DNA of 64,000 nucleotides from Microvenator marinus (GTDB lineage Bacteria > Myxococcota_A > Bradymonadia > Bradymonadales > Bradymonadaceae): positions 3,000,001 through 3,064,000 of the forward strand of contig NZ_CP042467.1 in NCBI RefSeq assembly GCF_007993755.1, written 5' to 3'. The notes beneath the pieces were generated by a model. The model saw only the letters and a list, made by a program, of their open reading frames with translations, made no database searches and was not told the DNA's origin. The position numbers and the translations under genes were made by a program. This document shows positions 1 through 8,532 of the stretch, piece after piece (positions within the stretch are counted from its first letter, which is position 1; the number at the start of each line of letters is the position of its first letter).

Positions 1-1
1 C

Positions 2-529
2 GAGGCCCTCAGGGCGGCAGAAAGGGCTGGAATCGAGGGTGATGGAAGTTCGTTTTTTGAAGCTGCCGATAAAGGCGTTAGCGCGAATCTGTGCGAAGCT
101 CTCGCTGGATTCGTCGATGGTGATGATATCACGGGGCTAGATGTCAGGTTCGGCTGGGCAGCGTCGCGAAGTGTATCGAGAGAAACTCCCACACAACTTC
201 ACCTCGGGGCTGATCTTTCACCTTACCTGCGTGAAGCGGCATCACGGTTGAGACAGCTAGCACCGACACCGGACTTCGAACTCTTTGGGGTGGTGACAAA
301 ACTTCAGAGCGAACAACCGTCCGAGGGAGGCAGTGTTGTGGTCACAGGGAGTGTCGACTCGCGGATGCGCAGAGTGATTGTAGAATTGGATGGAAATGCT
401 TACGAGCGCGCAATCCGTGCTCACGAGGAAGGTGCATTAGTGCGATGTGAAGGTGAATTGAGACAGGAACGAGGACGCTGGGAGCTCGCTCATTGTCGAT
501 CTATCTCGGTCGTGGCGGACCAAGAGTAG
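2..529 (+). CDS. C-terminal part of an unknown protein (5' end outside window)
   Basis: The reading frame is open from base 2 to the stop at 527-529, so this is the last 175 codons of a gene that begins before the window. The first Met in frame (codon at 248) lies in the middle of continuous coding sequence and is not a likely start. The last 90 residues look like a small beta-rich (OB-like) module with the pattern GSV-V-GSVDSRMRRV-VELDG, followed by a YERA-RAHEEGALVRCEGEL segment. I recognise no catalytic motif and cannot name a family. The next gene lies on the opposite strand and converges on it. Confidence 0.6.
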   Translation, partial: EALRAAERAGIEGDGSSFFEAADKGVSANLCEALAGFVDGDDITGLDVRFGWAASRSVSRETPTQLHLGADLSPYLREAASRLRQLAPTPDFELFGVVTKLQSEQPSEGGSVVVTGSVDSRMRRVIVELDGNAYERAIRAHEEGALVRCEGELRQERGRWELAHCRSISVVADQE

Positions 530-645
530 CGTCAACCGATCAAAGAGCAATACGACCTGTGGTCGACAGGTTGCGGATTGGTCGACTCGTTTTCAAAGCG
601 TTTTAGGAGCAATGGCCGAGAGAACAGCTAATCGTTTTCGCAGAG

Positions 646-1701
646 TCATCCCTTCAACGACGCCATATCGATCACAAACCGATACTTCACATCGCCAGCT
701 ACTGTGCGGTCGTATGCCGTGTTCACGTCCTGAATGTTGATTCTTTCGATATCGCACACGATGTTGTGTTTTCCACAGAAGTCCAACATCTCTTGAGTCT
801 CAGGAAGCCCGCCAATCAACGATCCGGCCATGTTTCGGCGTTTGAAAATGAAGGGAATTCCGCTGACGTGCTTTAACGACTCGACGGCGCCAACGATCAC
901 CATGGTGCCGTCGCGCTTGAGCAGATTCATGTACGGGTCCGTATCGTGCCCAACCGGGATCGTATTCAGCAGAAAATCAAAGCTGGTCCCAGCCGCTTTC
1001 ATCGCGTCTGAGTCCTTGGAGATCAACACGTCGTGCGCGCCAAGCCTCTGCGCATCCTGCGCTTTTTCCGGCGACGTTGTGATCATCACCACGTGTGCGC
1101 CCATCGCGTTGGCGAATTTCACGCCCATATGACCGAGTCCACCAAGGCCGATGACGCCGACTTTGTGGCCGGGTCCAACCTTCCAATGTTTGAGCGGCGA
1201 ATAGGTCGTGATACCTGCGCACAAAAGGGGCGCGGTCGCAGCAAGGTCGAGGTTTTCCGGGATACTCAGGACAAAGCGCTCATCCACCGTAATCGTGTTG
1301 GAGTACCCACCCATGGTGTACTTATGAGGTGTTCCCCCGATCTTGTCTTGGCCACCGTAGGTGCCAGTGAAGCCGTTGTCGCAGTACTGCTCCAGCCCGG
1401 AATCGCAAGATGGGCAAGATCGGCAGCTGTCTACCAGACATCCCACGCCCACCAGATCTCCCGCCTTGAATCGGGTGACCGAGCTTCCCACCGCGGACAC
1501 GCGACCCACGATTTCGTGCCCTGGCACAAACGGGTATTTGGTCCCGCCCCATTCGTTTCTGGCGGAGTGGATATCGGAGTGGCAGATGCCACAGAATAGA
1601 ATCTCAATGACCACGTCTTGGGCGCGAGCTTCTCGGCGCTCAAAGCTAAAGGGGACGAGAGCGTCTTCGGGCGAGTGATTGGCGTATGCGTAGGCTTTCA
1701 C
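646..1701 (-). CDS. yahK: Zinc-dependent alcohol dehydrogenase, YahK/CAD type
   Basis: A medium-chain NAD(P)-dependent alcohol/aldehyde reductase of 351 residues, the usual length for the YahK/cinnamyl-alcohol-dehydrogenase branch. The catalytic zinc site is visible as CGICHSDIH near residue 37 and the GHE motif near 61. The structural zinc lobe is the four-cysteine cluster CRSCPSC...YC near residues 93-107, and the nucleotide-binding loop is GLGGLGHMG near 186. Family knowledge: these soluble enzymes interconvert aldehydes and alcohols, usually with NADPH. Conservation with Escherichia coli YahK extends over the whole length, including the near-C-terminal GDVKYRFVID. It appears to be a single-gene unit; the natural substrate cannot be read from sequence. 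Confidence 0.9.
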   Translation of the reverse strand: MKAYAYANHSPEDALVPFSFERREARAQDVVIEILFCGICHSDIHSARNEWGGTKYPFVPGHEIVGRVSAVGSSVTRFKAGDLVGVGCLVDSCRSCPSCDSGLEQYCDNGFTGTYGGQDKIGGTPHKYTMGGYSNTITVDERFVLSIPENLDLAATAPLLCAGITTYSPLKHWKVGPGHKVGVIGLGGLGHMGVKFANAMGAHVVMITTSPEKAQDAQRLGAHDVLISKDSDAMKAAGTSFDFLLNTIPVGHDTDPYMNLLKRDGTMVIVGAVESLKHVSGIPFIFKRRNMAGSLIGGLPETQEMLDFCGKHNIVCDIERINIQDVNTAYDRTVAGDVKYRFVIDMASLKG

Positions 1702-1916
1702 GGGTTACCTCTTTGAACTTTGAATTGTGAGTTTAAGGCCCTTTCTAAGACCTCATCTTGGCCTTGACGAATTCCAGCGAGCGTTCGTTCGACCAAGACT
1801 ATTAGTTAGCTGACATATAAAGCCATTATGCACATCATATGATATTCAAATTAGGATTATCTGCCCATGAAGTGATAGGCAACGAACGTCAAAGGGTAAG
1901 TCCGAATTGAAAGTAG

Positions 1917-2579
1917 CTAAGGAGGCGGCTCCCCATAGCCGTCATGAGGACTAATCTCGATGCATACCTGTGGGCGAACCTCAATCGTCCTCAGGTCGCC
2001 TTGTACGGCCTGCCGGGGTACCCGTGCGTAGTGTTGCCACTCGACAGGCGAATCGTGGCCACAACCGTAGCGAGGGAATACTCCACACCCTGATATTTGC
2101 TTAAGCTCGCACTTTAAGTCCGGCACCAAAGTAAAAACGGTGAAGTTCTGGTCGATATAGTAGTTCGCAGCCGGTGGCGTGCAATTCCATGACGATAGAG
2201 CTAGCCAATGATCACCGTTTGTATCGATGATTCGGTCAGCACGCACTTCGGCTATGGATATTTCTGAAGCCCGATGTTTTTGATTGGACCGATCGAACCC
2301 GACCGATACAACCTCCAGACGCCGCCAACCTTTCTCCACTGCTTCGATGTAGGCCAGATAGTCGTGATATTCGGCGGCCTTGCTCTCGTACCGACGCGCA
2401 GCGCTATGGGTCACGCACTCGCCGGACAACTCGGGAGGCGCTGGCTCCTCGATCTGAGGTAGTTTGGCCTGGGCCACCGATTCTATGGAGGCATCCTGCT
2501 TGTTTGACGTCGAATGTTGGCAGGACGCCAAGACAACGGCGAAGAGCAAGACCAGAGCATTTTTGAAACTGATTGGCAT
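1917..2579 (-). CDS. Putative lipoprotein, unknown function
   Basis: The start was placed at the ATG at 2579, not the upstream in-frame Met at 2618. It follows a GGTGGG ribosome-binding-like motif and gives a clean lipoprotein signal: Met-Pro-Ile-Ser-Phe-Lys, a hydrophobic stretch, then a lipobox ending in Ala-Ser-Cys about 20 residues in. The mature part (about 200 residues) is hydrophilic and contains six or more cysteines, suggesting disulphides in the periplasm or on the outer membrane. No domain is recognised. It is divergent from the next gene, with the two starts about 53 bases apart. Confidence 0.65.
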   Translation of the reverse strand: MPISFKNALVLLFAVVLASCQHSTSNKQDASIESVAQAKLPQIEEPAPPELSGECVTHSAARRYESKAAEYHDYLAYIEAVEKGWRRLEVVSVGFDRSNQKHRASEISIAEVRADRIIDTNGDHWLALSSWNCTPPAANYYIDQNFTVFTLVPDLKCELKQISGCGVFPRYGCGHDSPVEWQHYARVPRQAVQGDLRTIEVRPQVCIEISPHDGYGEPPP

Positions 2580-2632
2580 AACCCACCGTCTAGATTCAGA
2601 CGAAACTCTAGACTCCATTGGAGCGTTTTTCC

Positions 2633-3211
2633 ATGAGCAAAAAGATTGCGATCATCATCGGGCACCCAGATAGGGAGAGCTTTAATTTTGCCCTGGCCCA
2701 GGCCTACAAGACTGGGGCTGAGCGCGCGGGTGCCGAGGTGCGCGAGATCGTGATTGCGGATCTTGAGTTCAACCCTAATCTGCAGTTTGGTTATCGAGCG
2801 CGCACCGAGCTCGAGCCCGACTTGATCGCAAGCCAGGAGACCTTGAAATGGGCGGACCACCTCGTCTGGGTCTATCCCGTCTGGTGGGGCGGGGTCCCCG
2901 GGATCATGAAAGGATTCCTGGATCGAGTGCTCCTTCCGGGTTTTGCGTTTAAGAAACGCGAAGGCTCACTCTGGTGGGACAAATTCTTCACGGGTAAGAC
3001 GGCGCGATTGATTACCACCATGGATCAGCCGCCCTGGTATTACTTTCTGGTCTATTGGGCGCCCACACATTTTGCGATGAAGCGGTTGACGCTCAATTTC
3101 ATTGGCGTGTCTGTGCGAAGCACTTCGATTGGGCCGATTCGTTTGTCCAAAGAGAGTTTCCGGACAAAGTGGCTTCAGAAAGTTGAACGCCTGGGCGAAA
3201 AATGCCGCTGA
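2633..3211 (+). CDS. NAD(P)H-dependent oxidoreductase, flavodoxin-like fold (KefG/MdaB/NQO type)
   Basis: 192 residues, starting at ATG 2633, which has GGAG about nine bases upstream; the ORF's earlier Met at 2618 lacks this. The N-terminus has the flavodoxin-like beta strand and FMN phosphate loop (KKIAIIIGHPDRESFN). The hallmark of the Flavodoxin_2 family follows around residues 78-100: WADHLVWVYPVWWGGVPGIMKGFLDRVLLPGFAF. Family knowledge: FMN or FAD enzymes that reduce quinones or other electrophiles with NAD(P)H, two electrons at a time; some relatives (KefF/KefG) regulate potassium efflux. No potassium channel gene lies nearby, so a stand-alone quinone reductase role is more likely. Confidence 0.88.
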   Translation: MSKKIAIIIGHPDRESFNFALAQAYKTGAERAGAEVREIVIADLEFNPNLQFGYRARTELEPDLIASQETLKWADHLVWVYPVWWGGVPGIMKGFLDRVLLPGFAFKKREGSLWWDKFFTGKTARLITTMDQPPWYYFLVYWAPTHFAMKRLTLNFIGVSVRSTSIGPIRLSKESFRTKWLQKVERLGEKCR

Positions 3212-3292
3212 GCGTCCGGGTACTGCCAGCCTGGGAGGTAGGCTCGCGGAACTTTCGAGGGTTATCGCTGTCCAATCGAGTGGAGGATGCAA

Positions 3293-4096
3293 ATGAGAAT
3301 AGTTCTGATGATAGTTTTGGCGCTCTATTCTTTGGGTGCTACGGCTCAAGATTCGTCTAAAGACTCACGCGCTCTATGCGAAAAAGGTGACCTCGAAGCG
3401 TGTATGAATCACGCGTACTACAGGGAGTTTGAAGCAGAACCAAAGCCGTTCCCAAAGAGCGGCCTTAAGCTGCTCAAATCTGCATGTAAGAAGGAGGACG
3501 CGCGCGCCTGTGTCGGGCTTGGTTCCGTGCTTCGACGCGGGTCTAAACCCGACTTGAAGTCAGCAAAAGAGGCCTTTCAGAAGGCGTGTGATATCGCCCA
3601 AAGCCCGAAGTCAAAATCAGAGCTCGGATCAGCGGTTGAATCGACTCTGACCGGCAAGTCGACACTACCGGGGGCTTGCGTTTCGGTCATGGAGGTGCGT
3701 TGCGAAATGGAAGGCAAGGACGCCTGTAATGCGTGGTACGCCGAAGCTATCAAATCGTGTCCGAGGCAATGCACGACGCCGTGTGACCATGTTGGGCTGG
3801 GTGGAAAACCCTGCTGCAAAGCCTGGTCAAGTGAATGTGAACGTTCAGGCGCCATTGTTGATGCGAAGCTCAAGAAGGTCGGAAAGTCCATTATGGACTC
3901 ATGTTTTGGAGACTCAGAAAAACGCCCTCGGGTCGTTCGGGTGGAGCTCTACGTCACTCAAAGCCGCGTGCTTTGGTCAGATCTCCGGCTCGGAGATGAG
4001 CATAAAAAAGAGGCTGCCTGCTTTCGTACAGAGTTCAAGAAATTGAGCCTCGGCAGGTTGCCTGCACCCACACAGACACGCTTTTTGATGAGGTAA
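3293..4096 (+). CDS. Exported Cys-rich protein with Sel1-like repeats
   Basis: 267 residues. The start at 3293 has GGAGG six bases upstream (3282-3286). A signal peptide of about 19 residues ends at Ala-Thr-Ala-Gln. The mature N-terminal half shows repeats of the pattern A-CE-GD-EAC-N-A and ARACVGLGSVLR-G, typical of Sel1/TPR-like helical repeats, with paired cysteines as in secreted Sel1-like cysteine-rich proteins. The middle part has a dense cysteine cluster (CPRQCTTPCDHVG...CCKAW) that I do not recognise. The protein is probably periplasmic or secreted and may be a protein-interaction scaffold (inference). There is no obvious operon partner. Confidence 0.7.
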   Translation: MRIVLMIVLALYSLGATAQDSSKDSRALCEKGDLEACMNHAYYREFEAEPKPFPKSGLKLLKSACKKEDARACVGLGSVLRRGSKPDLKSAKEAFQKACDIAQSPKSKSELGSAVESTLTGKSTLPGACVSVMEVRCEMEGKDACNAWYAEAIKSCPRQCTTPCDHVGLGGKPCCKAWSSECERSGAIVDAKLKKVGKSIMDSCFGDSEKRPRVVRVELYVTQSRVLWSDLRLGDEHKKEAACFRTEFKKLSLGRLPAPTQTRFLMR

Positions 4097-4152
4097 AGTC
4101 GCCTGTTTGAAGGTTCGGTTGAGCGCATTTTCAAGCAATGCTAGCGTGCCTC

Positions 4153-6288
4153 ATGATCCAAAATAAAATGATATTTCTAGTGGTACTGCTGGTTAGTTTG
4201 ACCAGTTGTAGCGATGACTCAAACACGCCGAACCCGAGCCCTGATGCTGGTCTCCCAGATATGGAGGTTCAAGACAGCGGTGCGGATATGGTCGAAGACT
4301 CCGGTGAAGATCTGGGAGATGACACCGGGTGGGACATGGCCACCGATGCTGCCGACATGGGTACCGATGCTGGCGTATGCGAGCTGCCTTGCGGCGAGCA
4401 ATGTTGTGGCGATGGGGAGTTCTGTAATTTTGGGAGCTGTGTAGCACCGGGGAGCTTCTGCCAGCGAAACGAAGATTGTGAAGACACCGACTACTGCGAA
4501 CTCACAGCACCCATCGAGCTCGGTACGCCTCCTGCCGATGGGCTGGCGTGTCCACCAGCTGGCGCATTGCCCTGGGGAACATGCGTCGCACGACCTTCGT
4601 TGGGGGCGTGTACACATCAGCCCGACGGGGGTCTTGCGGCTAGCGTCAGATATTCATGGGGCAATGAGTCCGCGACGAATGATCGCGTGATGATGACGCC
4701 GGTCGTCGTGCAACTCGACGACGACGATTGCGACGGCGATGCCGACCAAGACGATATCCCCGAGGTGGTCTTCTTAACCTTTGAGGGAAATGACTACAAT
4801 AACAACGCGGGCAACTCCGCTCGACTCATGGCCATCAGCGCAGTCGACGGCTCGGTGGTAGAAAAGCTCGGCTTGGACCAGACCGCTGACGAACCGATCG
4901 CCGGCATGGCCGCTGGGGATATCGACGGCGTTCCGGGCAACGAGGTCGTGGTCTGCAACTCGAACAACAGGGTTCAAGCTTATGACGCGCAAGGTGGTTC
5001 TTTGTGGTTGAGCGAGCCGCTCGGCACGTGCAGAACACTTGTGATCTCGGACGTCGACCAAGATGGAAGCGTCGAAGTCATCGCGGGTCAGGAGATTCTC
5101 AATGGTGCTACAGGGGCGACCAAAGTGAACCTGCCTGGTTTGTCACAGGAGTTCAGTGTCGTGGATGTCAACGGCGATGGTGCGTTGGACATCGTCGATC
5201 CCAGCAATGTCTACGATGCCAGCGGCGCCCTGATCGCGGCGGGCGACTTCCCGGCGACATCGGTAGCCGTTGGCCAGCTCGACGCAGCAGGACCTCCCGA
5301 GATCATCTCGGTCGACTTCGCTTCCCACACAATCACGATCTGGCGCGTTGACACCACCCTGCCCAACTCACGGGAGATCGTGCGCACAATCGACCTCTTC
5401 GAGTTAGCCGCATCTCCAAATCCGTGTTGTCAACTCAGTCCTTCGGCGCAGGGTTGTAACAGCGGTGGCGGTGCCCCTGTGGTAGCTGACTTCACGGGCG
5501 ACGGCGTGCTGGATGTGGGCGTTGCAACGGGCTTCAGCTTCCAGGTCTACGACGGTGCAAGGCTCATGGACTCAGCCGTGGCAACTGGCGACACCGTGGC
5601 ATGGAGCGTGCCGGCACAGGACTGTTCGTCCGCGCAGACCGGCGCCGCCGCATTTGACCTGGACAATGACGGAGCCGCTGAGGCGCTCTACGCAGACGAG
5701 GCCACGTTTAGAATCTACCGAGGCACCGATGGAGACGTGCAGTTTTCGACGTGTAACACGAGCGGCACGATCCGCGAGAAGCCCGTGGTTGCAGATGTGG
5801 ACGGCGACGGATTCGCTGAAATCGTTGTGGTCAGCAACAACTATTCTTCGATCAACTGTGGTGGGCAGAAGACGACCGGCGTCCGCGTGTTTGGGGCTGA
5901 AAACGGCCACTGGGCTCGTGCCGCACGAACATCCGGCGAGGATTTGCTTGGAGCTCCGAACGCCGCGCCAGATCTCACCCTTGAAGTATTTGTAGAGCGC
6001 GAGCCTGAACTCAAAGTTTCGGCGCGCGTGCGCAATCTCGGCGATGCACCAGTGCCCCCTGGAGTCACGGTAAGCTTCTATGACGGCAACCCAGAAGACT
6101 CGGGCACACCAATCGGGCAGACTCAAACCACACGAACCCTAGATGTGTTGGGGAGCACAATGGTCGAATTGAATCTTCAGACGGAGCCAAGCGAGTTGTA
6201 CGTGGTGGTCAATGATGACGAATCAGCGAATGCATGGAAGGAATGCCGAATGGACAACAACGTGGTGGGGCCTGTTGAACCCCTTTAA
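4153..6288 (+). CDS. Surface lipoprotein with FG-GAP/VCBS-type calcium repeats and CARDB-like C-terminus
   Basis: About 711 residues. The Met at 4153 was preferred because it keeps a Lys before the hydrophobic stretch; the lipobox is Leu-Thr-Ser-Cys. Order of parts: an Asp/Gly-rich linker (residues about 20-75), a Cys-rich knot (about 78-120), then at least seven calcium-binding DxDxDG-type loops (for example DVDQDGSVEV, DVNGDGALDI, DFTGDGVLDV, DVDGDGFAEI) as in FG-GAP/VCBS beta-propellers. The last 100 residues resemble a CARDB adhesion module (LKVSARVRNLGDAPVPPGVTVSFY). It is probably anchored in the outer membrane and displayed outward, possibly in adhesion (inference). Such proteins are common in Myxococcota and Bradymonadales. 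Confidence 0.85.
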   Translation: MIQNKMIFLVVLLVSLTSCSDDSNTPNPSPDAGLPDMEVQDSGADMVEDSGEDLGDDTGWDMATDAADMGTDAGVCELPCGEQCCGDGEFCNFGSCVAPGSFCQRNEDCEDTDYCELTAPIELGTPPADGLACPPAGALPWGTCVARPSLGACTHQPDGGLAASVRYSWGNESATNDRVMMTPVVVQLDDDDCDGDADQDDIPEVVFLTFEGNDYNNNAGNSARLMAISAVDGSVVEKLGLDQTADEPIAGMAAGDIDGVPGNEVVVCNSNNRVQAYDAQGGSLWLSEPLGTCRTLVISDVDQDGSVEVIAGQEILNGATGATKVNLPGLSQEFSVVDVNGDGALDIVDPSNVYDASGALIAAGDFPATSVAVGQLDAAGPPEIISVDFASHTITIWRVDTTLPNSREIVRTIDLFELAASPNPCCQLSPSAQGCNSGGGAPVVADFTGDGVLDVGVATGFSFQVYDGARLMDSAVATGDTVAWSVPAQDCSSAQTGAAAFDLDNDGAAEALYADEATFRIYRGTDGDVQFSTCNTSGTIREKPVVADVDGDGFAEIVVVSNNYSSINCGGQKTTGVRVFGAENGHWARAARTSGEDLLGAPNAAPDLTLEVFVEREPELKVSARVRNLGDAPVPPGVTVSFYDGNPEDSGTPIGQTQTTRTLDVLGSTMVELNLQTEPSELYVVVNDDESANAWKECRMDNNVVGPVEPL

Positions 6289-6329
6289 TGCGGGGTCCAC
6301 ATTTCATCGCTTCCGCAGTCTTGCGTTAT

Positions 6330-6344
6330 CTACTGAGGCTTCAT
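6330..6344 (-). pseudogene. Vestigial vapC start (four codons then stop)
   Basis: On the minus strand the VapB stop TGA (6341-6343) shares bases with an ATG (6342-6344), the usual translationally coupled VapC start. The frame then reads AAG CCT CAG TAG. No PIN-domain sequence follows in any frame before the next gene end at 6288. I read this as the stub left after deletion of the toxin gene. Confidence 0.4.
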
Positions 6345-6523
6345 GGCAGGCCGTCCTCTCCAAATCCCAGAATCTCGTCTGCTTCGCGTGGATCAAAAAG
6401 GTCTGAGGTGCCGTAATCATCTTGAATGCGGCGGATCTCATCGAAAAAGTTCTGAGTACTCGACTCGCCAAGCACCGCAAGCTCTTGAGCCAAAGGAACT
6501 GTTTCATCATTCTTGATATTCAT
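6341..6523 (-). CDS. Orphan VapB-type antitoxin (Rv0623/PSK family), shortened
   Basis: 60 residues from ATG 6523, which has an AGGTGG motif nine bases upstream. The N-terminus MNIKNDETVPLAQELA and the C-terminus DPREADEILGFGEDGLP match the two conserved ends of the VapB antitoxin family (Rv0623-like). Typical members are about 80 residues and carry a central TEAV-R-AL-ER-ER helix, which is largely missing here. The last codons overlap an ATG in the usual VapB-VapC ATGA arrangement, but that frame reads only Met-Lys-Pro-Gln-stop. The cognate toxin is therefore gone. This is either a decaying remnant or a solitary antitoxin. Confidence 0.6.
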   Translation of the reverse strand: MNIKNDETVPLAQELAVLGESSTQNFFDEIRRIQDDYGTSDLFDPREADEILGFGEDGLP

Positions 6524-6658
6524 TGCAATCACCCACCTTCTAGAATCACGATCTCAATTCTTGAACACTGGGTCAACAAGTCTGGAGTACTTAGGGAGAG
6601 CAAGAAGAGACCAAACCGGCTCTTGGAGATTGACCAAGCCACCCAGAATGCATCTACC

Positions 6659-6710
6659 CACCTATAGGTTTGCACACCTATAGGTTTATACACCTACAGA
6701 TTTGCTCACC
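6659..6710. repeat. Three and a quarter tandem 16-bp repeats containing CCTATAGG
   Basis: Units start at 6659, 6675 and 6691 with a partial fourth at 6707, exactly 16 bases apart. Each begins CACCTA; the first two read CACCTATAGGTTTG/T, and CCTATAGG is a perfect 8-bp palindrome. The third unit is CACCTACAGATTTG. A 16-base period is not a coding period. The block lies exactly at the truncated 5' edge of an ATPase remnant. Confidence 0.75.
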
Positions 6711-7387
6711 AGCTGAATGCAATCGGGTCCGGTAGATCCGAGCTTTCGCTGATCGCAGACAGGGTCGGACTCGACAAACATAATCTTGTTCGCGAAAAAG
6801 TCGAAACGCTTGAGGGGCTTGGTTGGGTTGAGCGTTCACGCAATTTCGGTGCGGGACCAACGAGTGCCTGGAGATATCGGATAGCCGATCCGGCGCTGCG
6901 TTTCTACTACACCTTCGTCACCAAGTATCATACGGCGCTCGGGCGAGAACCAGCGCTTGATATTTGGAAAAACCAAATCGAGGCAGAGATCGACGCGTAC
7001 ATGGGACACATCTTTGAACGAATTGTTCAAGAGGCCTACGTCCGTATATCCGATGAGCCAGCTCAGGAATGGAGCCGCTGGGAGGGCAAAGACCGAGAAC
7101 GTCAGAGCGTGGAAATCGATATTGTGTCGCGGCTACTGAACGGTAAGATGTTAACCGGCGCAATCAAGTGGAATGCCCGGCCAGTCGGACTAGAACTCCA
7201 CAAGAAGCACATGGACCAACTCAACCGGCTCGCCGCTTCAGGACAAGGCTGGGCGCGCGAGGCCCTGGAGCCCGATGCTCGCCTCATTTATGTGGCTTCA
7301 GGCGGATTTAAGAAGAATTTCGTGAAGGCTGTAGAAGAAGGTCTAGTCCCTGCGAAACTCTGGACCTTAGAGGATCTCTACTCGTAA
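6668..7387 (+). pseudogene. 3' fragment of an ATP-binding protein (archaeal-type AAA ATPase, DUF234 C-terminus)
   Basis: The frame is open from just after a TAG at 6665 to the stop at 7387. It encodes, with no plausible start, a winged-helix segment (about 6704-6850, LSLIADRVGLDKHNLVR...ETLEGLGWVER) and the RIADPALRFYYTFV linker typical of the DUF234 region. The PD-(D/E)XK-like C-terminal domain follows, with FERIVQEAY and a core EIDIVSRLLNG...IKWNARPVG. The Walker A and B ATPase domain that should precede (about 250 residues) is absent upstream in all frames. The first Met (7001) is internal. The 5' breakpoint coincides with the 16-bp tandem repeats. Confidence 0.75.
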
Positions 7388-7443
7388 GAACGAGCCAAAA
7401 CCCGCGACTCTTGACTAAATCCATCTCAGCGCTATCTTTTGTT

Positions 7444-7459
7444 GGTTGGTTGACCAACC
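7444..7459. promoter_or_regulatory. Inverted repeat just upstream of the 7476 gene
   Basis: GGTTGG-TTGA-CCAACC, a perfect 6-bp stem with a 4-base loop, ends seven bases before the AGGAGG ribosome-binding site at 7466-7471. It could be an operator or an mRNA hairpin in the leader. Nothing in the sequence decides between these. Confidence 0.4.
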
Positions 7460-7475
7460 TAGAAAAGGAGGCACG

Positions 7476-8531
7476 ATGTTTATCCAGCACCCACGCTCAT
7501 TTAAGGTAAAGACATGGAAGTCTGACGTTGTAGTTGTCACGGGACTCTACTGGGGCTGGACTGGTTTGGTCTTCCCGCTGATGTTGTTTCCCTTCTTCTT
7601 TACTAAGTGGATGGTCGTGCCCCTCGTACTGGGTTGGACCGTAGTGTTGGGATACCGATTCAGATTGCTGATTACGCGGCAGTCCATCGAGGTGCGCACC
7701 ACGTTCATGGGAGTTGGATTGTTGCGGGAGGTCTATGCCATGGACGAAGCGTGGGTCCAATACGGCTTTGATATGGACCGTCTCCTGCCGCCAGATGTTG
7801 AAATCGGGAGTCTTTCCATTGGTGATGAGACCAACGCCATACCACTTTTCAACACGATTAAGGCGGCGATTGCGCATGTCCAAGGCAAGACAGAGGTCGA
7901 ACTCGCCCATTGTCGTCTTGCATCTCCAGTGCGAGATGCGCCAGCCAAAACACCAGTTGAAGCTCGCGAGGCTGCAGCGGTCATTAAGCGATACAGGGCT
8001 TTAGGTCTTGAGGTGTTGATGGTGCGTGGTTGGAAGCTCGAAGAAGCTCAACGCGTCACGCTCTACGTGGTGTCTGAGGCCTGCATTCGCGTTTTCGACG
8101 CCTACATTCTCACCGAAGATATCCATGAGTTCGAGGCCCTGCGCCCCACCACAGCTTATGATGACGAGATGGCATTCACCATGCGGCGGCGTTTTGTGTG
8201 GACCGAGGCTCCGTTTCGCCTCTGGCATAGAGGTACCAAGGTTGCGAAGCTATACCCGGACTCGATTTGGACCGCGAAGCGAGAGATAAAGCGAGCCGAG
8301 ATTGTGAGCGTGCGCGGCTGGCTTTCAGAGAGTTGGGCCAAACTGGGGGTCGATTTGGAGACCACGGATGGCGAGAGAGTTGAGGTTGCGGTCGGACACA
8401 ACCCTGACTCGTATCTCAACCCTTTTTACGACGGTATCGACCTGATGTTTGACGTCGAATGGGTCGAATCGATCTCACGAATCCTCGCGCGTGAACTCGA
8501 TGTACCTTTGATAGACGACAACCTCACATAA
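7476..8531 (+). CDS. Membrane protein of unknown function
   Basis: 351 residues from ATG 7476, preceded by AGGAGG at 7466-7471; an in-frame TTG at 7446 overlaps the hairpin and is rejected. Two adjacent hydrophobic segments lie at about residues 22-62 (VVVVTGLYWGWTGLVFPLMLF and WMVVPLVLGWTVVLGY). The rest is soluble and probably cytoplasmic, beginning with a beta-rich stretch (RFRLLITRQSIEVRTTF) reminiscent of bacterial PH-like modules after a membrane hairpin. I recognise no family. It converges on hipA, leaving one base between the two stops. Confidence 0.6.
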   Translation: MFIQHPRSFKVKTWKSDVVVVTGLYWGWTGLVFPLMLFPFFFTKWMVVPLVLGWTVVLGYRFRLLITRQSIEVRTTFMGVGLLREVYAMDEAWVQYGFDMDRLLPPDVEIGSLSIGDETNAIPLFNTIKAAIAHVQGKTEVELAHCRLASPVRDAPAKTPVEAREAAAVIKRYRALGLEVLMVRGWKLEEAQRVTLYVVSEACIRVFDAYILTEDIHEFEALRPTTAYDDEMAFTMRRRFVWTEAPFRLWHRGTKVAKLYPDSIWTAKREIKRAEIVSVRGWLSESWAKLGVDLETTDGERVEVAVGHNPDSYLNPFYDGIDLMFDVEWVESISRILARELDVPLIDDNLT

Positions 8532-8532
8532 A

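Noticed and set aside
540-645. tRNA-like folding after the first gene
   Set aside because: Some pairing is seen, but there is no consistent cloverleaf or T-loop sequence.
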